Assembly: GCA_021772515.1 (NCBI GenBank)
Contig: JAJFLU010000045.1
Span: forward strand, 1 to 64,000
Length of the DNA stretch: 64,000 nucleotides
Direction of reading: 5' to 3'
Source of the DNA: Opitutales bacterium
Lineage (GTDB): Bacteria; Verrucomicrobiota; Verrucomicrobiia; Opitutales; UBA2987
In this document: piece by piece, positions 1 to 8,184 of the stretch
Numbering within the stretch: position 1 is the stretch's first letter
Layout: each line of letters begins with the position of its first letter
Made by a program: the position numbers and the translations under genes
The notes under the pieces: generated by a model
Seen by the model: only the letters and a program-made list of their open reading frames with translations
Database searches by the model: none
What the model was told of the DNA's origin: nothing

Positions 1-231
1 CGAGGCCTACTCAAGCCCATGAGCCGACTCGCCAAAACGATCGAAAAACACCTTGAAGGAATACTCGCTCACTGGGAATCTCACGTCACCAATGCCTACA
101 TGGAAGGACTCAACAGTGTCTTCAGCGCCACCAAACGCAAAACCAGAGGCTATCGCACGACCGAAAACCTAATCACCATGCTATACCTCGTCGCCGGTAA
201 ACTCAACATCCCATCCGCAATGTACCACTGA
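1..231 (+). CDS. ISL3-family transposase, C-terminal fragment (cut by window edge)
   Basis: The reading frame is open from base 1, so the ATG at 19 is internal and the gene starts outside the window. The visible 76 residues end with a segment (MEGLNSVFSATKRKTRGYRT) typical of the C-terminus of DDE transposases of the ISL3 (IS204/IS1001/IS1165) family. The last catalytic Glu of the DDE triad should be the E in MEGLN. Completeness of the element cannot be judged. No right-end inverted repeat was recognised before the tRNA gene 45 bases downstream. Confidence 0.8.
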   Translation, partial: RGLLKPMSRLAKTIEKHLEGILAHWESHVTNAYMEGLNSVFSATKRKTRGYRTTENLITMLYLVAGKLNIPSAMYH

Positions 232-276
232 AAACGTCGAGGAACCCCTAAATTTCTCCTAAGTCTTTGATTATCA

Positions 277-351
<75 letters not shown>

Positions 352-657
352 GAATACAGAAAAGCGCCCACTTTCTGCCCCCGTAATCTATAATAAATAG
401 AAACCTTTATTTGGCAGACAAGCAAAAAGAAGCTCTCGCCCCTCCCGAACAAGACCCTTCACCAATATTTCTCTCGGTCCAATGGGTGTTCCGCCATGAG
501 GACACTATGAAAAAAGCGTCTCCATCTCAATATATAAGGTTCCAGGGAGATCGTTAAATTTCCATGGGGGAAATCCCCTAGAGTTTTTTCGCCCCAAAAA
601 ATCAATCCTCTGGGGGCTATTCTCCCAGTTTATCGGGAAATTGTAGTATCCGGGGCG
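352..657. other. Intergenic stretch without a recognised gene
   Basis: About 300 bases between tRNA-Met and the end of the site-2 protease gene. It is AT-rich, with C-runs and G-runs (ATCCCC, TGGGGG). The facing genes all lie on the minus strand, so this segment would hold the protease gene's 3' end and a possible tRNA promoter. No ORF, clear terminator or repeat was recognised. Confidence 0.5.
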
Positions 658-1737
658 CTATTTATCGAAAAAGCCCGTCGGCAGGTTATTGCTATTGAGA
701 ACACCGACCAGCACGCCTTTTCTTAAGACAGGGTAAATCGAGGGACCTTCCTTTTCCAGCCGTCCCGATAAAAACTGCAGGGGCCAGTCCGCATCCAGAT
801 AGGCGGGCATCGGCTTGGTAAAGGGCAGGAGCGGATCATCGGGCGGAATCCGGGCCACAATATTTTGGAGTCTTTGCGGTGAAATGAAATTGAGCCCGCC
901 TCTGTCTTGCAGGAAAATAGCCTCCAATTGTATCGCTCGCGCCCCCAAAACCTCGATCGTATTGCCCACCGTCGTATCACCCGGCAGGGAAAGAAAATTT
1001 TTACTCGCCAACGACCCAACCGTCCAACCCCGCAATAATTCACTGCGCTTGACCATCTTATACTCAAGTTGACCACCGACAAAAATGAAGGCAAATAGCA
1101 GCGCCATAACATCGCTCACATTTTCGTAAACCAGAGCCAGTAGCACGCCCCCCGCGGCCAGAGGCATGGCCACATAGACAGCAGCACGTGTCGCTGCCAG
1201 GTACGAATACTTCAAGGCCAGAATTGCCCGCAGGATGCGCCCGCCATCCATGGGAAATATCGGGAGGAGATTGAAAAGCCCCATGGCAAAATTAAATATC
1301 ATGAGCGAAAACAGAAGATCGATCCAGCTATATTGAAAATCCGCATTAAACCACACCCAGGGGGATCCCAGGAAAATTCGCAAAATACCCGCTATCAGAA
1401 AATTCACCATCGGCCCCGCCAAGGTGATGAACAGCTCTCTCAATGGCTTGCGCGGTATGTGGCCAAATTGAGCCATTCCGCCGATGGGCAGCAGCAAAAT
1501 ACGGTAAATCGGAATTTTGTAGCGGCGGGCCATCAGACAATGCCCCAATTCATGCAGCACCACACAGGTGAAAATTAGCAGAACAAAAGCCGTTGACCAG
1601 ATAACCGGCGCGATCGCTCCCCCCCCATCCATCCAACTGGACCACGCCACCCACGCCACCAATAGCAAAAAGGTGACATGCAGCTCCAACTGTATGCCAA
1701 ACAGGCGGAATAACTTAATTGACCCGTACTTGCCCAT
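658..1737 (-). CDS. Site-2 protease family (M50) membrane metalloprotease
   Basis: A 359-residue polytopic membrane protein that should cleave substrates within or near the membrane. The zinc motif HELGH is at residues 62-66, inside a hydrophobic helix. The second signature ([14 protein letters not shown], Asp about 164) gives the third metal ligand. Several other hydrophobic helices surround these motifs. After about residue 235 comes a soluble tail with weak resemblance to the CBS-domain pair common in this M50 subgroup. The ATG at 1737 lies about 90 bases from, and divergent to, the sigma-54 response regulator, so the two may share a control region. The substrate is unknown. Confidence 0.9.
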   Translation of the reverse strand: MGKYGSIKLFRLFGIQLELHVTFLLLVAWVAWSSWMDGGGAIAPVIWSTAFVLLIFTCVVLHELGHCLMARRYKIPIYRILLLPIGGMAQFGHIPRKPLRELFITLAGPMVNFLIAGILRIFLGSPWVWFNADFQYSWIDLLFSLMIFNFAMGLFNLLPIFPMDGGRILRAILALKYSYLAATRAAVYVAMPLAAGGVLLALVYENVSDVMALLFAFIFVGGQLEYKMVKRSELLRGWTVGSLASKNFLSLPGDTTVGNTIEVLGARAIQLEAIFLQDRGGLNFISPQRLQNIVARIPPDDPLLPFTKPMPAYLDADWPLQFLSGRLEKEGPSIYPVLRKGVLVGVLNSNNLPTGFFDK

Positions 1738-1827
1738 GAATTGTTATCGATAGTTGCTTCTTTTATGGGGATATCTCTTGCAGGTATCGACACCTATTTC
1801 AGGAATAATATCCATTCAAACAAAATT

Positions 1828-3300
1828 ATGAGCGCAAACTGCAAACCGGGCTTGATTCTCGTCATCGACGATGATGCCGAGATCCGGTATTCACTCAACC
1901 GGGTTTTGAGCGCCCATCGCTACAGTGTAGTCACCGCCGCCAGCGGTGAGGAAGGGCTGCGGCTGGCCCAGGCGGAAAACCCGCAGGTCGTTTTTCTCGA
2001 TAACCGCATGGAGGGGGTCAGCGGTCTGGAAACGCTCCAACATCTCCACTCGATGCTTCCTCAAACGAAAGTCATTTTGATGACCGCCTATGGCGCAACC
2101 CAGACCGCCATCGAGGCCATGAAATTTGGCGCTTTCGAGTATATCCTCAAACCCTTTGACATTAAAAAAGTCACCGGTTTGGCCGAAAAGGCGATGCGCG
2201 ACTTCGCGGAGCATTCCGGCTTTGCTGAGGATGTCGGCCACTCCGCAGGCCAGTCAGATGAAATCGGGGAGGAGCTTGTCGGCAGTTCACCGCTCATGCA
2301 GGAGGTCTTCAAGTCGATTGGCAAAGTGGCCGCGACGGATGTCACCGTTATGATAACCGGTGAGAGCGGGACCGGCAAGGAGTTGGTCGCCCGCAGTCTC
2401 TGGCGAAACAGCCTGCGCAATACGAAACCTTATTTATCGGTAAATTGTGCCGCAATTCCGGAAAATTTGATAGAAAGCGAACTCTTCGGGCACGAAAAAG
2501 GGGCTTTCACCGGTGCGGAGCGCCTCCATAAGGGCAAATTTGAGCAATGCGACGGTGGCACACTTTTTCTTGATGAAATCGGTGACATGGCGTCGGCCAC
2601 TCAAACAAAAATCCTCCGCACCCTGCAAGAAGGGGAAATCCAGCGCGTGGGCGGCACAAAAACCATCAAAGTAGATGTTCGCCTCTTGGCCGCCACCCAT
2701 CGAAACCTCGACCAAATGGTGGCCGAAGGGAGTTTCCGCGAGGATCTCTATTACCGGCTCAACGTGATGGGCATCGCCCTTCCGCCCCTCCGCGAGCGGC
2801 CCGAGGATATTCCGCTGATCGTCGATTTTCTGCTTCACCGGTTGGCGTGTTCGGGAAAGGGAAAAGCCCGGCGCGTTTCCACCGAAGGAATGGAGATTTT
2901 GCAAAAATTCTCTTGGCCGGGAAATGTTCGGGAACTGGAGAACATCCTTCAGAGAAGCGCCTTGAATTCCCGTAGCCAAACGATTTTAGTCGGCGACCTT
3001 CCGCCTGAAATCCGGGGAGTGGTTGGAACGGAAGCGAAATCTCAGACAACACCGATTCCTGAAATCGAGGCAGATCCCGCCGTTGGCAAACTCCCAGGAA
3101 ACGCTTTCTCCGATGCCCTTGATGTCGCCTACAAGGAAATTCGCAAAGAACGCGACCACTCCCTCTTGCGCTTTCTGGAAAGGGAAATGATTCGGCGGGC
3201 TCTGGAAGAAACCGGGGGCAATCAGGTCAAAACTGCCGCCTTGCTCGGTATTTCACGGGTAACACTGCGGAAGCGGCTAAAGGAGTCCGGCCTTGTCTGA
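1828..3300 (+). CDS. Sigma-54-dependent response regulator (NtrC family)
   Basis: A 490-residue three-domain activator. The receiver domain (1-120) has the acidic pocket IDDD, phospho-acceptor Asp58 in FLDNR, Thr86 and Lys108. The AAA+ domain (about 150-380) has Walker A GESGTGKE, the sigma-54 contact loop GAFTGA (about 225-230) and Walker [11 protein letters not shown] Fis-type helix-turn-helix closes the protein ([20 protein letters not shown]). It should drive sigma-54 promoters when phosphorylated. The ORF is open to 1741, but homology begins at MSANCKPG, so I chose ATG 1828; its ribosome-binding site is weak. No histidine kinase is adjacent, so it is an orphan regulator here. Confidence 0.93.
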   Translation: MSANCKPGLILVIDDDAEIRYSLNRVLSAHRYSVVTAASGEEGLRLAQAENPQVVFLDNRMEGVSGLETLQHLHSMLPQTKVILMTAYGATQTAIEAMKFGAFEYILKPFDIKKVTGLAEKAMRDFAEHSGFAEDVGHSAGQSDEIGEELVGSSPLMQEVFKSIGKVAATDVTVMITGESGTGKELVARSLWRNSLRNTKPYLSVNCAAIPENLIESELFGHEKGAFTGAERLHKGKFEQCDGGTLFLDEIGDMASATQTKILRTLQEGEIQRVGGTKTIKVDVRLLAATHRNLDQMVAEGSFREDLYYRLNVMGIALPPLRERPEDIPLIVDFLLHRLACSGKGKARRVSTEGMEILQKFSWPGNVRELENILQRSALNSRSQTILVGDLPPEIRGVVGTEAKSQTTPIPEIEADPAVGKLPGNAFSDALDVAYKEIRKERDHSLLRFLEREMIRRALEETGGNQVKTAALLGISRVTLRKRLKESGLV

Positions 3301-3375
3301 TGTTTCGCGTTTTCTTTTTTTCCACTATTGCCGATAAAGAGCCTAGATTGAATTCCAGTAATCGATAAACTCCCC

Positions 3376-4083
3376 ATGAGCAAATTAGGTCAAATAGGCG
3401 CGGATGCCCGAAAATTACTGTCGCGCTGCCGATCGGGCGTGCTCTCGACGATATCCGTTGAGGTCGCCGGTTATCCTTTCGGATCGGTCGTTCCCTACTG
3501 CCTCGATGCGGGCGGTAATCCCTTTATATACATCAGTGATATCGCCCAGCATACCAAAAACATCGACGCCGACCCCAAGGTATCTCTCATTCTCCAGGCG
3601 GCGGTTTCGGATGATGTCCAGGCCGAGGCCCGTTTCACACTTCTCGCCGATGCGGAGAAAATTGAAGCTCAGGAGCCCGATATGGCCAGGCGTTATACCC
3701 GTTATTTCCCCTCATCGAGCGGTTATCGGCAGGCCCATGGTTTTTCCTTTTACCGCCTGCGGGTTTTTCAGGGTCGCTACATCGGGGGGTTCGGCGAAGT
3801 TTATTGGCTCGAAAAAGAGGATTTTCTTTTGCCAACCCCCTTTACAGCCGACGAGGAGCAGGGGGCGGTTGAACACATGAACGCCGACCACACCGATTTT
3901 ATGGAAAAACGACTCAGGAAAATTGATATTGTTTCCCCAAAAAACGACCAAAAGCCGGTCATGGCCGGATTGGATGCCGAGGGCTTTGATATTCGGCTCG
4001 GAGACGCGATTTATCGTTTCCCTTTTCCCAATCCGGTCCAAAACATGCGGGAGGTCCGTGAAACTCTCAAATCGATGGCATAA
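3376..4083 (+). CDS. HugZ-like heme-utilisation / pyridoxamine-phosphate-oxidase-fold protein
   Basis: A 235-residue protein. The N-terminal half is a split-barrel flavin/heme-binding fold (GVLSTISVEVAGYPFGSVVPY, then a beta-rich stretch ending SLIL). The C-terminal half is a DUF2470-type domain with the usual VEHMNADHTDFM signature. HugZ-family proteins bind heme and some degrade it. Whether this member does so cannot be read from the sequence. It starts 76 bases after the response regulator on the same strand and is followed by metF. Confidence 0.82.
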   Translation: MSKLGQIGADARKLLSRCRSGVLSTISVEVAGYPFGSVVPYCLDAGGNPFIYISDIAQHTKNIDADPKVSLILQAAVSDDVQAEARFTLLADAEKIEAQEPDMARRYTRYFPSSSGYRQAHGFSFYRLRVFQGRYIGGFGEVYWLEKEDFLLPTPFTADEEQGAVEHMNADHTDFMEKRLRKIDIVSPKNDQKPVMAGLDAEGFDIRLGDAIYRFPFPNPVQNMREVRETLKSMA

Positions 4084-4177
4084 GGATGGCCCCGCCCGAT
4101 AATAAAACGATTGCGAATGCCCGTAGGGGGGATTTACTGGCTGCCTTACCATTTTACCTGATGCCGAGACGAAGACG

Positions 4178-5131
4178 ATGAAAGTAACCGATTATTTGAG
4201 TCAATCCAGTGGGACCCTTGTTTCCATAGAAATCATTCCTCCCTTAAAAGGAGTGGGAATCGAATCGATATATGCCAGCATCGATCCGTTGATGGAATTC
4301 AACCCCATCGCAATCAACGTCACCTACCACCGTGAGGAATATGAGTTCAAGAAAATGCCCAACGGCCTGCTCAAACGCTACAGCGTGCGCAAAAGGCCCG
4401 GCACGGTCGGCATTACCGCAGCCCTCGTAAATCGATACCAGATCGATGCCGTTCCCCACCTCATCTGTGGGGGTTTCAGCCGCGAGGAAACCGAAAACGC
4501 GCTCATCGACCTGAATTTTTTGGGCATCAACAACATCCTCGCCCTGCGGGGAGATTCGGTTAACAACGAGCGGAAATTCGTTCCCGAACCGGATGGCAAT
4601 GTTTACGCCCTCGACCTCATACGCCAGATCACCGACATGAACAACGGCCTCTACATGTATGAGGAGTTGGTCAACGCCACCAAGACAGATTTCTGCATCG
4701 GGGTGGCCGGATATCCCGAAAAACATTTCGAATCTCCCAATCTTTCCACCGATTTGAAATATTTGAAAATGAAGGTCGATGCCGGAGCCAATTACGTCAT
4801 CACGCAGATGTTTTTCGATAACAAAAAGTTTTTCGAGTTCGAGCGCAGATGCCGCGAGGTCGGTATCAATGTGCCGATTATTCCCGGAATCAAACTAATA
4901 TCCCTGAAAAAGCACCTCAATCTCATCCCGAGTGTTTTCCATGCCGTCATTCCCGAGGAGCTCTCGGCACAGGTGGAAAAATGTCGCGACAACAGTGAAG
5001 TCCGACAAGTGGGTATAGAATGGGCGACTCAGCAATGCAAAGAGCTGATCGAACACGGCGTCCCTTGTCTGCATTTTTACACCATGGCCAAGAGCCACGG
5101 CACCAAAAAAGTCCTCGAATCGCTATTTTAA
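4178..5131 (+). CDS. metF: 5,10-methylenetetrahydrofolate reductase
   Basis: A 317-residue TIM-barrel flavoenzyme that reduces methylene-THF to methyl-THF for methionine synthesis. Family signatures include the N-terminal substrate/flavin region (SIEIIPPLKG), the NVTYH strand, NILALRGD and the late strand YVITQMFFDN. Length is normal for the bacterial single-domain enzyme. No SAM riboswitch was recognised in the 94-base leader. The gene lies 16 bases upstream of the longest frame of the gamma-glutamyltransferase gene. Confidence 0.95.
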   Translation: MKVTDYLSQSSGTLVSIEIIPPLKGVGIESIYASIDPLMEFNPIAINVTYHREEYEFKKMPNGLLKRYSVRKRPGTVGITAALVNRYQIDAVPHLICGGFSREETENALIDLNFLGINNILALRGDSVNNERKFVPEPDGNVYALDLIRQITDMNNGLYMYEELVNATKTDFCIGVAGYPEKHFESPNLSTDLKYLKMKVDAGANYVITQMFFDNKKFFEFERRCREVGINVPIIPGIKLISLKKHLNLIPSVFHAVIPEELSAQVEKCRDNSEVRQVGIEWATQQCKELIEHGVPCLHFYTMAKSHGTKKVLESLF

Positions 5132-5207
5132 AGCAGCGGTAACTAATTTGAAGTCCGGTGGAGACAGATTTCAAAAGGTTTGCCAGTCTCCTGTTTTGTT
5201 AGGCAGA

Positions 5208-6956
5208 ATGGGTTTTATGCGCCTGAAAAATTCATCATCCAACCGTCATTTACCTCCCCATGCCTTCTTCTTTCTCCTCGTCTGCCTTCTTCTCCTCCCC
5301 AACCAAGCCCTTGTGAGCGCCGATCGCATAACCGGAAAATCCTTTGCCACGCGGTCCGAAGTCATTGCCCGGCACGGCATGGCGGCCACCAGTCAACCCC
5401 TGGCGACACAGGTGGCATTGGACATTTTAAAAAAGGGCGGTAATGCCATCGATGCGGCCATCGCGGCCAATGCTGTTCTCGGATTGGTCGAGCCGACCGG
5501 CAATGGAATCGGCGGGGATCTTTTCGCAATCGTCTGGCATGATGAATCCCAAAAGCTCCACGGCCTCAATGCCAGCGGCAGGTCGCCCAAGAGCCTGACT
5601 TTGGAGGAATTTAAAAGACGCGGCCTGACCAAAGTGCCTCCCCACGGGCCGATGCCGGTATCCGTCCCCGGTTGCGTGGATGGGTGGTTCGAGCTGCATG
5701 AGAAATTCGGCAGCCTGCCAATGGAGGAAATTCTGGCCCCGGCAATCGGCTATGCTCGTGAAGGTTTTCCGGTCACCGAGTTGATCGCGTTTTACTGGGG
5801 CCGCAGTGTCCCGATTCTGGAGAAATGGCCGGGTTACAAAGAAACCTTTATGCCCGGCGGGAGGGCTCCGCGAAAGGGCGAGATTTTCAAAAACCCCATG
5901 CTGGCCGATACCCTTGAGAAAATCGCCCAAGGCGGCAGGGATGTTTATTATCGCGGGGAGATCGCCCGCACCATCGATGCCTTTATGAAAAAGGAGGGCG
6001 GTTTTCTCTCCTACCAGGATTTGGCTTCACATTCTTCCACATGGGTCGAGCCGGTATCGACTGACTACCGGGGCTACACCGTTTGGGAGCTTCCCCCCAA
6101 CGGCCAGGGAATCGCCGCCCTCCAAATCCTCAATATCCTGGAAGGCTACGATATCCGCGCGATGGGCTTCGGTAGCAAGGAATATGTGCATCACTTTGTC
6201 GAAGCTAAAAAACTGGCCTTCGAGGACCGGGCCAAGTTTTACGCCGATCCCGCATTTAATAACATCCCGGTCGAGGCCCTTATTTCCAAAAAATACGCCG
6301 CCGAACGACGCAAATTGATCAACCCAGATCGCGCCTCCAGGAGTTACCCGCCGGGCGACCCTGTCCTGGAAAATGGAGACACCATTTACATGACGGTGGC
6401 CGACAAGGATCACAACATGGTCTCCCTCATCCAAAGTAATTACCGTGGAATGGGCTCCGGCATGTGCCCCACCGGTCTCGGTTTTAATCTACAGGATCGG
6501 GGCGAGCTATTTAACCTCAAAGAGGGCCATTTCAATTCCTACGAACCCGGCAAGCGACCCTTTCACACCATTATACCCGCCTTCGTCACCAAGGACGGCA
6601 AACCCTACATGAGCTTCGGGGTCATGGGCGGCGCCACCCAACCGCAGGGCCACGCCCAAATCATTATCAACATGGTGGATTTCGACATGAACCTGCAGGA
6701 AGCCGGGGACGCCCCTCGCATCCTCCACAGCAACTCCTCCCAACCGACCGGCGAAATCATGACCGACGGCGGCATCGTCACGCTGGAAACCGGTTTTCCC
6801 TACGAAACCGAGCGCGAACTCTCACTCATGCGGCATAAAATGGGCATCAGTGTGGGTCCCTACGGCGGCTACCAGGCAATTCTCTACGACGCCGAAAACG
6901 ATGTCTATTACGGCGCCTCCGAATCCCGAAAAGACGGCCAGGCCGCCGGGTATTAA
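5208..6956 (+). CDS. ggt: Gamma-glutamyltransferase, exported
   Basis: About 582 residues, an autoprocessing Ntn-hydrolase that cleaves or transfers the gamma-glutamyl group of glutathione. The N-terminus is a signal peptide (HAFFFLLVCLLLLP) predicting periplasmic location. ARHGMAATSQPLAT opens the large subunit. The processing/catalytic Thr is probably Thr392 in GDTIYMTVADKDHN, and the small subunit carries the oxyanion region GVMGGATQPQGHAQ. The track's TTG start at 5148 adds 20 unlikely residues; ATG 5208 or 5217 gives a better signal peptide. It follows metF on the same strand. Confidence 0.93.
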   Translation: MGFMRLKNSSSNRHLPPHAFFFLLVCLLLLPNQALVSADRITGKSFATRSEVIARHGMAATSQPLATQVALDILKKGGNAIDAAIAANAVLGLVEPTGNGIGGDLFAIVWHDESQKLHGLNASGRSPKSLTLEEFKRRGLTKVPPHGPMPVSVPGCVDGWFELHEKFGSLPMEEILAPAIGYAREGFPVTELIAFYWGRSVPILEKWPGYKETFMPGGRAPRKGEIFKNPMLADTLEKIAQGGRDVYYRGEIARTIDAFMKKEGGFLSYQDLASHSSTWVEPVSTDYRGYTVWELPPNGQGIAALQILNILEGYDIRAMGFGSKEYVHHFVEAKKLAFEDRAKFYADPAFNNIPVEALISKKYAAERRKLINPDRASRSYPPGDPVLENGDTIYMTVADKDHNMVSLIQSNYRGMGSGMCPTGLGFNLQDRGELFNLKEGHFNSYEPGKRPFHTIIPAFVTKDGKPYMSFGVMGGATQPQGHAQIIINMVDFDMNLQEAGDAPRILHSNSSQPTGEIMTDGGIVTLETGFPYETERELSLMRHKMGISVGPYGGYQAILYDAENDVYYGASESRKDGQAAGY

Positions 6957-7044
6957 ATTAATAAATTGTTTTATTCACCGAATAAGTATGAAGAGAAGCA
7001 GAAGCCTTCTTAATCCGTGGTTAAAAATAGGCACGAAGATCAGA

Positions 7045-7449
7045 TTACTTTTCGGCCAATATTTGCAGAATCTTTGTCCTCAAATAGGATTTGGGCGGCG
7101 AACCCGTAGTTTTTCCGTCAATATGGTAAATGCGGCAGCCCCAGACGGGCCTTCCCTCTTTCCGCTCGATATCAACCCCGTTCACCCGCACCGAAGGGGA
7201 ACCATAAAACTGATATTTCTGCGCTTCGGCATCCGAATTAACCTCAAGAAAAACCAGATCGACCTTCCAGCCCTCCTCCTCAATGAGTTCCAAAACATGT
7301 TTCCGAACCGCCTCATGGGAAGGACACTCCTCAAAATACAATAGCTCAATTTTATCCATCATAACCACGGCATCCTCCTCGCCCGAAGCGCCAAAAACCG
7401 GAAATAATCCCGCTAGACATAAAACCAGAATGCTTTTATTTAATTTCAT
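7045..7449 (-). CDS. Thioredoxin-like DF-family protein, exported
   Basis: A 134-residue protein with a signal peptide (LNKSILVLCLAGLFPVFGAS). The body resembles the small thioredoxin-fold DF/alkylmercury-lyase-like family: a first strand KIELLYFEECPSHEAV, then VDLVFLEV and the conserved GSPSVRVNGVDI, then a late Cys in WGCRIY. The usual redox CxxC is reduced to a single Cys (ECPS), so a partner Cys or non-redox role is possible. I chose ATG 7449 because upstream residues do not fit a signal peptide. The role is unknown. Confidence 0.65.
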   Translation of the reverse strand: MKLNKSILVLCLAGLFPVFGASGEEDAVVMMDKIELLYFEECPSHEAVRKHVLELIEEEGWKVDLVFLEVNSDAEAQKYQFYGSPSVRVNGVDIERKEGRPVWGCRIYHIDGKTTGSPPKSYLRTKILQILAEK

Positions 7450-7536
7450 GTTCAACCCAACAAAACCTATATTCGAATAAGAGTCCCGAAAAGTGAAGTT
7501 TATTCGCTCCACTCCAAAAATACCATTGGAATAAAA

Positions 7537-7818
7537 ATGAAATTTTTACACATTGAAAAAGCGCAACATATAGCCGATCATGAAGTATGGCTGGAGTTCA
7601 ACGATGGCAGTAAAGGAAAAGTAAATTTGAAAGATTCTATCGACGGCAGAATTTTCGAACCGCTCGTGGATACTGATTTATTCAAGAATTTTCGTTTGGA
7701 AGGGCATACTCTATCATGGCCCAATGGCGCCGATTTCGCGCCCGAATACCTAAAGGAAAAAATGATCGAACAAACAGGCGGTATGAGCACAAATTCTGCG
7801 GCAAATATTGGAATATGA
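7537..7818 (+). CDS. DUF2442 domain protein (toxin-antitoxin-associated)
   Basis: A 93-residue protein matching the small DUF2442 family: EVWLEFNDGSKGKVNLKDSI, FKNFRLEGHTLSWPNGADFAPEYL. Members usually sit beside toxin-like genes (HigB or DUF4160 types) and are thought to be antitoxins or DNA-binding accessory proteins. It opens the AT-rich island and is followed 48 bases later by a second antitoxin-like gene. No toxin partner for it was found. Confidence 0.8.
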   Translation: MKFLHIEKAQHIADHEVWLEFNDGSKGKVNLKDSIDGRIFEPLVDTDLFKNFRLEGHTLSWPNGADFAPEYLKEKMIEQTGGMSTNSAANIGI

Positions 7819-7866
7819 CCGAACTTTAAAGTTCGACAGAAGATGAAATTTTAGTAGATTACCAAC

Positions 7867-8079
7867 ATGAGTACAGCCGAAAAAATTCTTGATGGATTAA
7901 GGGAACTCAAAGAGGAAGATCAAATCGAAGTTCTTGGTTTTGTTGAGGTTCTGAAAAGTGGAAAGCATGAGAAAAAAGAGGAGGAATTTAAGAATTTCTC
8001 ACTCAAAAACGCCATGCGAGGCATGGAAAATGAGCCCGACATCTATAATCTCTCCGACCTGAAAGATAGATTTAAATAA
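7867..8079 (+). CDS. DUF2281-like antitoxin
   Basis: A 70-residue acidic/basic helical protein beginning STAEKILDGLRELKEEDQIEVLGFVEVL. This is the layout of DUF2281/VapB-like antitoxins: helical N-terminus, then a short disordered toxin-binding tail (SLKNAMRGMENEPDIYNLSDLKDRF). Its stop codon directly abuts the ATG of the truncated PemK/MazF frame, so this was an ordinary antitoxin-toxin operon before truncation. With no intact toxin visible it is an orphan antitoxin. Confidence 0.75.
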   Translation: MSTAEKILDGLRELKEEDQIEVLGFVEVLKSGKHEKKEEEFKNFSLKNAMRGMENEPDIYNLSDLKDRFK

Positions 8080-8184
8080 ATGATTCAAGCGGGAAATTTA
8101 GTCTTATTTCGATTCCGACAGACAGATGGAAGTATAGGCAAACTACGGCCGGCAATCCTGATCAAAAATAAAGTAAAAATATGA
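8080..8184 (+). pseudogene. Truncated PemK/MazF-family toxin
   Basis: A 34-codon frame absent from the ORF track: M-I-Q-A-G-N-L-V-L-F-R-F, then KLRPAILI. This is the first beta-hairpin of PemK/MazF endoribonuclease toxins, including the conserved RPAI/RPAL element. The full protein needs about 110 residues. Here the reading stops at TGA 8182-8184, which overlaps the ATG of the OLD-family gene (ATGA). The toxin appears cut off by arrival of that gene. A functional 34-residue peptide is unlikely but not excluded. Confidence 0.75.

Noticed and set aside
4084-4177. SAM or other riboswitch ahead of metF
   Set aside because: Only 94 bases, with no recognisable conserved core of any SAM or SAH riboswitch class.
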